DNA from: Pseudonocardia sp. EC080619-01
Lineage (GTDB): Bacteria > Actinomycetota > Actinomycetes > Mycobacteriales > Pseudonocardiaceae
Assembly (NCBI RefSeq): GCF_001420995.1
Contig: NZ_CP012185.1
Span: forward strand, 186,001-250,000
Length of the DNA stretch: 64,000 nt
Direction: 5' to 3'
Below, piece after piece: positions 52,447 to 61,096 of this stretch. How positions within the stretch are numbered: the first letter of the stretch is position 1; each line of letters begins with the position of its first letter. The notes beneath the pieces are model-generated. The model did no database searches and was not told the DNA's origin. It worked only from the letters and a program-made list of their open reading frames with translations. The position numbers and the translations under genes are program-made.

Positions 52447-53643
52447 ATGGTCGGCATGATCCGCGCGCTGCCCCGCCCCGGCTCAATCCGCCCCCGGCCC
52501 GCCCGGCTGGAGACGAAGACCGCCGCGCTCGCCGACGCCCCATCCGCCGCGGCGACCGCGGGCACCGTGCTCGCCCACACCGGGGCCCACACCGCGGGGC
52601 AGCACGAGTCCCCCGAGTTCGACCTGTCCGGCGACCCGGAGGGCAACCGTGTGGGCGATCGTCGCCGTTACCGGGGTCCGCGACGACGTCAACGACATCA
52701 TCGTCCCGGGCGCCTTCCGGACCCTGGCCGAGCGGGCGATGAAGGGCGTCAAGGGCCACGACTGGAACCGGCCCGTGCTCCGCCAGATCAAGGCCGTCGA
52801 GCTGCTGCCGGGGGACCCGCGGCTGCCCGACACGCTCGCCGACGGCCGGACACCCTGGCCGCACGACGCCGGGGCACTACTGGTAAGGGCCGCTACATCC
52901 TCGGCACCCGCGACGGCCGCGACGCCTACCAAGAGGCGAAGGCGTTCGACACGACCAGCGCCTACTCCATCGACTACAAGGTCACCCCGGACGGCGCGAA
53001 GATCAGCGCGGGCACCCGCCGGATCTACGACCTCGACGTCTACGAGTTCTCGCCAGTGCTGCACGGCGCGCACCGGCTCGCCACACAGATGGCGATCAAG
53101 TCCGGCCGCCCGGACCGGCTGCAGGTCAAGGCCGCCACCGGCGGCAGCCGCATCCGGTCCGTCCTGTCCCTCACGACGTGCCTTGTCTGCGGTGGGCCCG
53201 CGTCCGGCGGCCTCGGCGGCCGCCGTGCCGACAGCGGTCTGGTGTGCGCGAACTGCCTCGCCGAGATTGACGGGCTGACCGACACCCTCACCCCCGACGA
53301 CGTCCACGCGCTGCCCGACTTCGAATTTCTCGAGGCTCCGCGCCTCGGGTTCGCCGACCCGATCACGTGCGGGCTGTGCGGGGACATCGCCGGGGGCGCG
53401 GTCGACCGGATCGCCGACGACCAGGAATGGATCTGCCCGGACTGTGTGGCCGCCGTGACCGACCTCGGCGACCAGCTCGCCGCCGACGCCGACACCGGGC
53501 CGTCCGGGCTCGCCGAGTACGCGCAGGCGCTGCGCGACGAGAAGCCGCTGATCGCGCTGCCCGACGGGACCCTGGTGCGGGACCAAGCTGCACGGCAGGG
53601 GCACGGGTGGGCGCCCGGCGCGGGAGGTCGAGCGCAGCCGTAA
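52447..53643 (+). pseudogene. HK97-type prohead protease with zinc-ribbon tail, frameshifted
   Basis: Frame 1 starts at ATG 52447 (MIRALPRPGS, RLETKTAALAD). It shifts near 52650 to VWAIVAVTGVRDDVNDIIVPGAF and KGHDWNRPVLRQI. Near 52880 it shifts back to GRYILGTRDGRDAYQEAKAF, SIDYKVTPDGAKISAG and LDVYEFSPVLHGAHRLA, the SPVL-type end of phage U35 proteases. The last 170 codons add two Cys4 clusters (CLVCGG with CANC, CGLCGD with CPDC). Capsid maturation was the ancestral role. Such genes also persist in actinobacterial integrative elements. Confidence 0.6.
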
Positions 53644-53676
53644 CGTCAGACCGCTCGGACGTCCCGCCCCGTGCTG

Positions 53677-54414
53677 CTACGTACGTAGGCGGCGGATCTG
53701 TCCCTCAATGGCCTCGTACATGTCGAAGTTGCGCTCGGCCAGCAGCTCGACCAGCTCGTCGAACACCTGCTCCAGTTCGACCGGCTCGTCGGGGTTGTTG
53801 ACCTCGTAGCAGGTGATCGCGGGCGTGAACGGGTTCGAGTCAACGAGCAGCACGTACAGGCGCTCGAACTGCTCCTCTCGATCGGCAGGGTCGCTGCGCC
53901 GGGTGAACAGCCGGAAGCGGGGAAACACGTTCTCGAACGTGCTCTTGCGGCGCGTGGTCCCGTCACCGGCCGCCCCCGCGTCGAGGAAGAAGAACCCGGC
54001 GACGACGGCATAGGGGAACCGTCGGTGCAAGGTCGTCGACTCGAACAGCAGGTCGCCGCGTCGGTTGGTCAGGTTCTTCTGGAAGTGTCCGCCGACGCCG
54101 TCCCGGAACATGATGGTCTTGACCGAGCAGGCGAGCAGCAGCCCGGACTCCTCGGTTGCCCAGGTGACGTCGACCTTCTTCGCGCCGATGCCTCCGGCGA
54201 GCCGGCGTTCCGCTCCGGACACACCCACTTCACCGTCGGGTGCCGGCCGGGCGCCGGCCATGCCCCGAGCGCGCAGCTCTTGCCCGATGGCGAGTGCCAG
54301 AGTGTTGCTGATCTTGTTGCCCCAAGGCCCCTTCTGGCCCTGCAGGGCAGTGTCCTCGGGCTTCGGGCCGGCTGCCTTCACAGCCTCGGTCAGTAGGTCG
54401 TCAATCCGAGCCAC
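53677..54414 (-). CDS. Type II restriction endonuclease (PD-(D/E)xK-like)
   Basis: A 245-residue protein whose start overlaps the end of the DNA methyltransferase gene by 14 bp. The likely nuclease core is GIGAKKVDVTWATEES (Asp82) followed by LLLACSVKTI (Lys99), an acidic residue then SxK spacing. Then come KNLTNRRGDLLFESTTLHRRFPYA and a helical C-terminus. Assignment rests on this pattern plus tight coupling to an N6-adenine methyltransferase. I cannot name the recognition sequence. Confidence 0.78.
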   Translation of the reverse strand: MARIDDLLTEAVKAAGPKPEDTALQGQKGPWGNKISNTLALAIGQELRARGMAGARPAPDGEVGVSGAERRLAGGIGAKKVDVTWATEESGLLLACSVKTIMFRDGVGGHFQKNLTNRRGDLLFESTTLHRRFPYAVVAGFFFLDAGAAGDGTTRRKSTFENVFPRFRLFTRRSDPADREEQFERLYVLLVDSNPFTPAITCYEVNNPDEPVELEQVFDELVELLAERNFDMYEAIEGQIRRLRT

Positions 54415-56083
54415 GAGAGCCCCTTGCGACTCGACGAGCGGTCAGCTCGGCGTGCGCTTCGCGCAGCACCCGAACCTCACTACGGGGCATTCCCAACTCT
54501 CCGACCAGCAGCACGTCATCGACCAGCTTCGCTGCGCCGAGCAGCTTGCCACTGCGCAGCTGGCCTGCCACCTGCGGACGGATCGCGCACAGGCGATCCC
54601 GGGCCGCGTCGACAAGCGCCGCAGACGGGACGGGCAGCCGATCGGCTTCCCGCGGCTCCAGTTTCAGCATCCCGCCGCCGTACGCCCGCCCGACGGTCTC
54701 GGCTCCGACCAGCGTCATCGACGTCAGCGCGGCCAGCGGGAGCAGCGACGTACCCAGTTCCCGGACCTCAGGGCGCAGGTAGACGCCGTGCACGGAGTTC
54801 AGGTGCCGGGCACCGGCGGCGTTCGTTGTGAGTCGCGGGGTGTCGGCGTTCATGTAGGTGATCAGCATGTCGGCCGGTTTGACCAACGGCACCCGCCACC
54901 ATGGCTTGCGGACCCTGCACTTGTAGGCGAGGTGGACGTTCGCCGTCTCGCCCGCCTCGATGTAGTCGAGGGCAGCCGGGGAGGGCGTGCCCTCCGGCCG
55001 AAACAGCCATGTCGCTGATCCGCTGCGGCCGAGCTCATTCCAGGCGGCCGTGCTGAACGAGAGACCGCGCAGGTGTCGGCTCCCCGGGGGGCTCAGCCTC
55101 ACCAGGTCCGAGGAGGCCAGGCCCAGCTCGGCGGCGCGGGCCGGTGACAGCGTGAAGTACCGGTTGTTCCCGGTGACCATCCCGAGCGTGGTGTCGCCCC
55201 AGGTCTCCAGCGGGGTGAACTCGTCGCCGGAGATCAGCGTCGTGTACGCGGTCAGGGCATCTGCCGACAGCAGCGACGGCGTCCACTTGTCCTCGGGGCG
55301 CGCCGGGCGCCACGTGCGGCCGGCGGAGATCGTGGCCAGCTCGGCGGCGTTGCGGGCTTGGTAGATGCTGGCATGTTCGGTCGGGCCCTGCTGGTAGCCG
55401 TCCGCGAGTAGCAGCACGACCTCCTCCAGCACGCCCGGGAACACCCGCTCTGTGAACATCACCAGGTCGACGCGCGCGAACTTCTCAAGCAGAAATCGGC
55501 GCACCTCGGCGGCGTAGTTGACACTCAGCAGCTCCGCTGGCAGAACGAGCCCCATCCGGCCGCCCGGTCGCAGGAACAGCGCAGAGTGCACGGTGAACGC
55601 CGCCCACGATGACGCCAGGTTCGTCAGCGGCACCCCGGCGCGAAGTGCGGCGGCCCGCGATCGGGTCCGAGCTTCGCCTGTGAAGTCCTGGTACCGCACG
55701 TAGGGCGGATTGCCGATCACTACGTCGTAGGACCCGGTCGGCTCGGTGCAGAAGAAGTCCCCGGTCTCGATCCGGGCGTCGACCCCGGCCTCCGCCAACA
55801 GGTCCCCCGCAGCGCGAGCAGACGCCTCGTGCAGTTCGACCCCGTCCAAGGCGCCCAGGTAGAGACCCAGCTGGTCCGGGCCGCGCAGCTCGGCCAGCCG
55901 GTCGACGGCGGCAAGCAGGAACGACGCCTCACCGCACGAGGGCTCAAGTACTCGGTCTGACGTGCTGCGGACGGCCCAGTCCGTGATGTAGCGAGCAACC
56001 GGCTCCGGGGTGAAGAACGCGCCGCGCGCCTTGCGCAGTTCCGCCGTGTCGAGCGCAGCAGACGGGGAGGGCACGTCGCGCAT
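54401..56083 (-). CDS. N6-adenine DNA methyltransferase of a type II R-M system
   Basis: A 560-residue enzyme. The N-terminal LRKARGAFFTPEPVARYITD precedes SAM motif I (RVLEPSCGEASFLLAA, residues 45-59). The catalytic motif IV is VVIGNPPYVRYQDF (NPPY at 125-128). The C-terminal half (about 250-540) is the target-recognition region (TLGMVTGNNRYFTLSP, NVHLAYKCRVRKPWWRVP). It methylates adenine in the site cut by the partner nuclease. It is upstream in the same direction, so protection is made first. The frame is unbroken in a neighbourhood full of pseudogenes. Confidence 0.9.
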   Translation of the reverse strand: MRDVPSPSAALDTAELRKARGAFFTPEPVARYITDWAVRSTSDRVLEPSCGEASFLLAAVDRLAELRGPDQLGLYLGALDGVELHEASARAAGDLLAEAGVDARIETGDFFCTEPTGSYDVVIGNPPYVRYQDFTGEARTRSRAAALRAGVPLTNLASSWAAFTVHSALFLRPGGRMGLVLPAELLSVNYAAEVRRFLLEKFARVDLVMFTERVFPGVLEEVVLLLADGYQQGPTEHASIYQARNAAELATISAGRTWRPARPEDKWTPSLLSADALTAYTTLISGDEFTPLETWGDTTLGMVTGNNRYFTLSPARAAELGLASSDLVRLSPPGSRHLRGLSFSTAAWNELGRSGSATWLFRPEGTPSPAALDYIEAGETANVHLAYKCRVRKPWWRVPLVKPADMLITYMNADTPRLTTNAAGARHLNSVHGVYLRPEVRELGTSLLPLAALTSMTLVGAETVGRAYGGGMLKLEPREADRLPVPSAALVDAARDRLCAIRPQVAGQLRSGKLLGAAKLVDDVLLVGELGMPRSEVRVLREAHAELTARRVARGSRGSD

Positions 56084-56271
56084 CTTGCCGTACGCACAAC
56101 CTCGCGTACGGCCCGGCTCGCCGCTGACGAGCCACCCGAGACGAATCGCTCCGCAAACTTGATGATCCCCGGCAGCTAGCCCATTCAGCAGCTAACGCTG
56201 CACCGGGTGCCGCGATTCCAACGGCGAAGGGCCGCACCGGGCGGCTCTGGTCACCGGGGAGACCAGCACAG

Positions 56272-56814
56272 ATGCGCGCAAGCAACCAGCACCGCGTACA
56301 CCGTCTCGGCCGCCGCGCACTCCGTGCTCTCGTGCCCGCGACCTTGGTCATCGCCCTCGGCGTGAGCGCCGCGCTCACCTTCACCGAGCTGCCTTCGGCC
56401 CCCGTCGCTCAGGCCGCCGGCCCGATCGACGCGACCGCTGCTGCGCCCACCCCGGTCCGCCGACTGGTGCCGCCGCCGCCGCTGCCCGCACGGGTCATCC
56501 CGGACTTTCCGCTGCCCCAGCCGGTCACCACCGAATCCGAGCCCGTCACCTACACCTGCGATCCGACCGGCGACCCCGAGTTCGGCGACCCCGCCAACCC
56601 GCACCTGATCACCAACAAGGACTGCCCGGCCCTCAACGCTGCCAAGGAGCAGGCCCAGCGCGAGTACCTGGAGCAGCTCAACAGCGACGTCGTCGGAGAC
56701 CACCGCGAGTACACCTGCTCCGACCCCAGCAGCTCCGACTACGGCACCGCCGCGTGCGGCACCGACGCCGACGGCGATGGCCTGATGGACGGCGGCCCCC
56801 TAGACACCGACTGA
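56272..56814 (+). CDS. Secreted or membrane-anchored protein with EF-hand-like end
   Basis: A 180-residue protein. Basic residues then a hydrophobic helix (LVPATLVIALGVSAALTFTEL) act as signal or anchor. Next is a Pro-rich spacer (VRRLVPPPPLPARVIPDFPL), a Cys-containing region (CDPTGDPEFG, NKDCPALNAAKEQAQREY) and a C-terminal DADGDGLMDGG calcium-loop-like motif after CSDPSSSDYGTAACG. It resembles cargo proteins of actinobacterial mobile elements. Function unknown. Confidence 0.6.
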   Translation: MRASNQHRVHRLGRRALRALVPATLVIALGVSAALTFTELPSAPVAQAAGPIDATAAAPTPVRRLVPPPPLPARVIPDFPLPQPVTTESEPVTYTCDPTGDPEFGDPANPHLITNKDCPALNAAKEQAQREYLEQLNSDVVGDHREYTCSDPSSSDYGTAACGTDADGDGLMDGGPLDTD

Positions 56815-56853
56815 TAGCAGTGATGGGGATCAGCCGCGACGTAGCGTCCGACC

Positions 56854-57372
56854 ATGCCGCTCGACTTCCCAACTCTGGTCCCGCTAGTTGTGTCCGTACT
56901 CGGCGCCCTCAGCGTCGGCTCGCTGATCTTGCAATGGGCCGCGAGCGGGAAGGATCGTAGGGCTGCACGCGCCGAAGTCCTCCGCGCGCTCGGTGCCGTC
57001 GAGGCTGCCCGATGGAAGTTCTCGGAGCGGGATGCCTATCAAAATCTGCGCGACGCGATCCGCGATCTTGAGACTGCGGCGCTGCTGGCCCGAGTTCCCC
57101 GTCGAGTGCTCATCCCCTACTCCGAGCTGTCAATCGCCTCTCTGTGGTGGCTCATGGAGGAAGCCGACCTAACCGAGCCGGTCGGGCTTGACCTGCACAT
57201 CTCAGACGCAGTGCACGACGCGGCCGAGATCGTCAGTCGCGCGACCTGGGAAACGCCAGCCACACGGTGGGCTTGGCTCGAAACCCGACTCACAAGACTT
57301 GAACAGTCTGTCGCCGCCGTCGACGATGACCGTTTTCAAGCCAAGATCCGTTCCGCTCGACGAGGCATCTGA
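56854..57372 (+). CDS. Membrane-anchored hypothetical protein
   Basis: A 172-residue protein with one N-terminal helix (LVPLVVSVLGALSVGSLILQ) followed by a charged, helical cytoplasmic part (RAARAEVLRALGAVEAARWK, AWLETRLTRLEQSVAAVDDD). A coiled-coil tendency is visible. No family is recognised. Small anchored helical proteins next to R-M genes can be accessory defence or transfer proteins, but nothing here proves it. Confidence 0.55.
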   Translation: MPLDFPTLVPLVVSVLGALSVGSLILQWAASGKDRRAARAEVLRALGAVEAARWKFSERDAYQNLRDAIRDLETAALLARVPRRVLIPYSELSIASLWWLMEEADLTEPVGLDLHISDAVHDAAEIVSRATWETPATRWAWLETRLTRLEQSVAAVDDDRFQAKIRSARRGI

Positions 57373-57636
57373 CGGAGTCGGGCCCTCTGATTATGTATCA
57401 AGAACCCACGCTCTGACCAGGCAAGACGGTTCGAGTGAGCGCAAAGTGAGTTCGGCAGTCCACCCGTAGGACCGGCTGACTTCGACAGTAGCTTCCGCGG
57501 CGGCCGGCTTCCTCGTCGTCGCTACATCGCGAACCCACCTGATCCGGCCAACGTCCACCCTGCCCGCGACTCACAGACGGTCGTTCGAGACGCACCCACC
57601 GGTGGGGTAGGTCTCGGCCGCTGGCAAGGTCGTCGG

Positions 57637-58362
57637 GTGCTCGCGCTAACTCCAGCTCCTCCGCCCAGACCTGAGCCCCCTCCCGCGGCGCCAGCTGTGC
57701 CCGTCCCGGATTCCCCGCCACAGAATCCGCCGGTAGAGCCCGATGTCGCGCAGTTGGTCTTCGATGGTGGCGACTGGATCACGCTTGGCATCGGACTCCT
57801 GGCGGCAGCGCTCGCGACCTTGACGTGGATCGCCTCCCGCCGGTCTGCAACCGCAGCCGCGGAGTCCGCTGCCGAGGCCGCGAAGGCGAACGAGGAGGCC
57901 CGGACGGCGAACAAGATCGCCGCCGAACAGCTTGCCCTGGGCAAGGAGCGTGCTGCGCAGGAGCAGGCCGAGGCCGCCGAGCGGGCTGCGGACCAGGCCC
58001 GCCTGATCCAGATGGACGTCGCGAACTTCGGCGGGATTCAGGTACGAATCCTGAACCACAGCACGTTGGCGATCACGCACGTGCGACTCACCAGCGTCGT
58101 TGGTACGGCTCATCCGGACTGGACGTGGCGCCTGAATCGCGCCGTCATGGGCAACCGTCTGGTCCGACCGTCGGTCGCGCCGGGCAAGAACGCGAAGTTC
58201 TTCCTCGACTTCGCGGACCCCGCTGGGGGCGAGCACCACTCCGCCGGTGAGGAGTACGAGATCACGTATCGCTTCACCGATGCGCAGGGGGTTCGCTGGC
58301 AGCGCACGGGCAGTGGCTCCCCTCAGCAAGTCGATCGCGACGACACAGACCTCGACGAGTAG
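57637..58362 (+). CDS. Membrane-anchored coiled-coil protein
   Basis: A 241-residue protein from a GTG with a weak AAGG site. A Pro-rich N-terminus leads to a transmembrane helix (WITLGIGLLAAALATLTWIA). A long Ala/Glu coiled coil follows (AESAAEAAKANEEARTANKI to AAERAADQARLIQ), then a beta-rich C-terminal domain (GGIQVRILNHSTLAITHVRL, GEEYEITYRFTDAQG). The topology resembles the neighbour at 56854. Function unknown. Confidence 0.55.
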   Translation: MLALTPAPPPRPEPPPAAPAVPVPDSPPQNPPVEPDVAQLVFDGGDWITLGIGLLAAALATLTWIASRRSATAAAESAAEAAKANEEARTANKIAAEQLALGKERAAQEQAEAAERAADQARLIQMDVANFGGIQVRILNHSTLAITHVRLTSVVGTAHPDWTWRLNRAVMGNRLVRPSVAPGKNAKFFLDFADPAGGEHHSAGEEYEITYRFTDAQGVRWQRTGSGSPQQVDRDDTDLDE

Positions 58363-58377
58363 CCGGCGCCCCTCGAC

Positions 58378-58671
58378 CTATCGCCGTCCGCGTAGGAGCC
58401 AGCCCGGGCGTGTGTGCGGTCCCTCAGTTCCCGGTATCGACTCCGGCACGGCCGCGGGTGGATCCGGCGCGCCCCATGGCGACGTGCCGTCGGCCAACTC
58501 GACCCGGCCGCGGTCGACATCCGCGCCCCACTCTGTCGGCCCCGTCGGCGCCAGCGGATCCGGCCACGGCGTCCCGGGCGCCCACTGCACGGAGTCTCGT
58601 GCGGCCGCCGACCCTGGGTGCGGCCACGTCGTCTCCGCGCCGGCCGCGCTGTGCTTAGTCATGTCGTTCAT
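58378..58671 (-). CDS. Small hypothetical protein
   Basis: A 97-codon frame whose ATG has GAGGG 5 bases upstream. It is Pro-, Gly- and Trp-rich (SVQWAPGTPWPDPLAPTGPT), likely disordered. Only the start signal supports it. Confidence 0.35.
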   Translation of the reverse strand: MNDMTKHSAAGAETTWPHPGSAAARDSVQWAPGTPWPDPLAPTGPTEWGADVDRGRVELADGTSPWGAPDPPAAVPESIPGTEGPHTRPGWLLRGRR

Positions 58672-58842
58672 GGTGACCCTCGAGCGGTCCGGCGAGGTGG
58701 AGGCGCGACGGCCTGGTGGCCGGCGTCGAGGGGATCGGCACGACCTCTCATCGCCACCGTCGATGCGCGAACACTGGGGCTTCCCGGACCACCGGAGTCA
58801 TGGTATTCATGAATTACTACACACTCATGGATGGGATCCGCT

Positions 58843-59199
58843 ATGACGACCACCTCTACCCCGCGCCGCGCGGCCGCCACCCCCAACGGCCAGTGCTGGT
58901 GTGACTGCGGCGGCACGACCAAGCCCGGATCGTTCTTCCTGCAGGGCCACGACAAGCGGGCCGAGCGCTACCTCGCCGCGATCAACGGGGCACAGAACAT
59001 CGCCGAGCGCCTTGCCGCGCAGGGATACGTCCCCGGGACCGGCGGGAGCCTGCACGCCGCGACGCTCGCCGCCGACCCGACCTACGAGCTGTGCGGCCGC
59101 GCCCGCCCCAACGGCGAGAACTGCCGCGTCATCGGACACGGCGCCGGGATCCGCCGACACCGCGCCGACGACTCCCAGCACGCGCCGACGACCGACTGA
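58843..59199 (+). CDS. Small Cys-motif protein of actinobacterial mobile elements
   Basis: A 118-residue protein; an ATG 12 bases upstream is an alternative start. It reads GQCWCDCGGTTKPGSFFLQG and HDKRAERYLAAINGAQNIAE, a CxCxCG knuckle followed by a helix seen in small hypothetical proteins of actinobacteria. It may be a zinc-binding DNA-contact protein. No closer assignment is possible. Confidence 0.5.
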   Translation: MTTTSTPRRAAATPNGQCWCDCGGTTKPGSFFLQGHDKRAERYLAAINGAQNIAERLAAQGYVPGTGGSLHAATLAADPTYELCGRARPNGENCRVIGHGAGIRRHRADDSQHAPTTD

Positions 59200-59379
59200 A
59201 CCGTCAGCACATCAGCATGCCGCGGCCAGGCTCCGGACCAGCCGGCGCCACCAGCCCGCGCACCGCAATCAACCTGGACACCGACCCGTACTGCGGCGGC
59301 GGACTCACCGTCGCAGTACGGACCCGGTCGCGCCCGTCGCACCCGCAGCCCGGACCTCGGTCGCGACCATCGTGCTCAC

Positions 59380-59907
59380 CTACTGATTCGCCGCGGCCTC
59401 CGCACGTTCAGTCATCGACGCCTGCGGGAGCCACGACAAGGTGCCGCTGAACTGCACACCGGCCCAACAACCGATGATCAGCGGCGCGTCGGTCGCCGTC
59501 GTCACCGACGGTGCCTGCACCGCCGCCGGATGTGAGCCGGACTGTGCCGTCGCCGCCCCGGACGGGGCCCGTCGAGCGCCCCCGCGTACCGCAAAAACAA
59601 CGCGACGATCATCGTCTCCTCGGACCACGTCGCGGTACTGACGTAGGTGCCTGCCTCGGAGCACTCCCGGCGCCACGTCGACAACTGCGCGTTCCGATAC
59701 TGCGACGCCCCGGGCGACCCGAGCTTGGACCCGACCTCCGACCGCGACCCGGCGCCCGCACCCGACATCGTCGGGCCGGCCACCGTGCCGTAGGCGTTGC
59801 CGACCACCTCGGTGAGGACGTCGTCAGCCTGCGCCCCAGGCACCGTCACCGAGGCCGACCCGATGCCGGCACCAGTGAAGGCGCCCCACGAGGACTGGAG
59901 TCGACAT
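59380..59907 (-). pseudogene. Hypothetical protein of the prim-pol operon, frameshifted
   Basis: An ATG at 59907 overlaps the corrected stop of the XRE gene (TGATG). One shift near 59885 gives AFTGAGIGSASVTVPGAQAD and YGTVAGPTMSGAGAGSRSEV. Another near 59580 gives SVTTATDAPLIIGCWAGVQF and SMTERAEAAANQ at the end. No family is recognised. Confidence 0.4.
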
Positions 59908-60505
59908 CAGCGCCCACCACCCGAACGCACCCGCGGCCACCGCTCCGGCCACAACCTCTCCGCGGTCGACGGCGGCGGCTGCAGATCCAGTTGCGCCCGC
60001 CCGGACGCATCCTCGAACACCTCGTCAAGGACCGACATCCAGACTTCAAGCCGTGGTCACGCTCCGCCCGCTCCGCCTCCAACCGCTCGCGCGCGGCCGC
60101 GTAGATCCGCCGCACAGCGACCCGCGGCGGCCGCCGGCGACGCCACCGCCGCAACGACACCCCCGCCTTGCCCTGCAGCTCCAGGTCACACATCGCCACC
60201 GTCACTGCGTCCCGGCCGTCCTCCAACGCAACCGCGAGCTTGCGGGTCATGCTGTCCGACGGGCGGACCTGACCGCGCTCGAGACACCGCACAGAGTCCT
60301 CCGAGACACCGGCCTTCGCCGCGAGCTGAGCCTGCGTCCACCCCCGCGCGCAACGCCGCGACCACAACTCGTAGCCGAAGCTGCGCCGCAGCCGAGCCCG
60401 CTCCTGACCCGTCACGCGACCCGGACGCTCTCGCGCGCGCGTAGATCCGGAATCTCCTTCCGGAGAGCCAGCTGCGCGGACGCGCGTTGACCGTGGTTCG
60501 CTCAC
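59907..60505 (-). CDS. XRE-family HTH regulator, frameshift near its 3' end
   Basis: The GTG at 60505 overlaps the upstream stop (GTGA). Residues about 45-95 are a clear helix-turn-helix (WTQAQLAAKAGVSEDSVRCL, GQVRPSDSMTRKLAVALE). After RLEAERAERD the current frame turns into Arg/Ser-rich sequence and ends at 59846. A one-base shift near 60058 restores VWMSVLDEVFEDASGRAQLD and a stop at 59907 that overlaps the next start. It probably regulates replication or transfer of the element. Confidence 0.65.
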
Positions 60506-61019
60506 TCCGGCCGCCTCCTCACCGACTGCTGCGTCGACCAGAACGTCGCTTCATGTCGGAGCTGCACGGGCGCCCAGTCAAGCCGGACCAGTCCGGGTCG
60601 CCAGCCGTCGCCGTCGCGGGCGACCAGACCGATCGCGAGAAGGTGCGTGGCTGCGGCCACCACCTCGTCGACCGACACGATGGCGCCGCCCACGCGCGAC
60701 CAGACGCGGCCGCACAGGCCGTGCTTGAGCAGCGGCAGCTGGTCCAGCTCGGCAGGTAGCCGTCCTCGCCGACGCGCACGCAGAACACCGGCACCTCGCC
60801 GCGCAGGAACACCCCGGCCAGGCCGCGGCGCCCCAGCTCGGACAGCAGCCACCGGAAGCTCTCGACGTGGTTCACCACCTGGTGGACGGTTGGGCCGATC
60901 GGGTCGTCGGCGCCGGTGAGGTCGACGGTGGCGCGGGTGGCGAGCGTGTCGGTGACGTCCTGCTCCAGGTCGGCGAGGATCGTGGCGCCGAGGTGGTGGC
61001 CGTTCGTCGCGGCGCTCAC
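60502..61019 (-). pseudogene. Hypothetical protein of the prim-pol operon, one-base deletion
   Basis: From the GTG at 61019: HHLGATILADLEQDVTDTLA, VNHVESFRWLLSELGRRGLA and VFLRGEVPVFCVRVGEDGYL. A missing C near 60760 breaks the frame. Restoring it gives PELDQLPLLKHGLCGRVWSR and LIGLVARDGDGWRPGL-like sequence to the stop at 60502. The corrected length is about 172 residues. Function unknown. Confidence 0.55.
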
Positions 61020-61096
61020 GACCTCACCCCGAGGCGGGCGGCGGTGACGGCGCGGATCTGCGGGTGGTCGATCCGGGCGAGCAGCGCCGGGATGGA

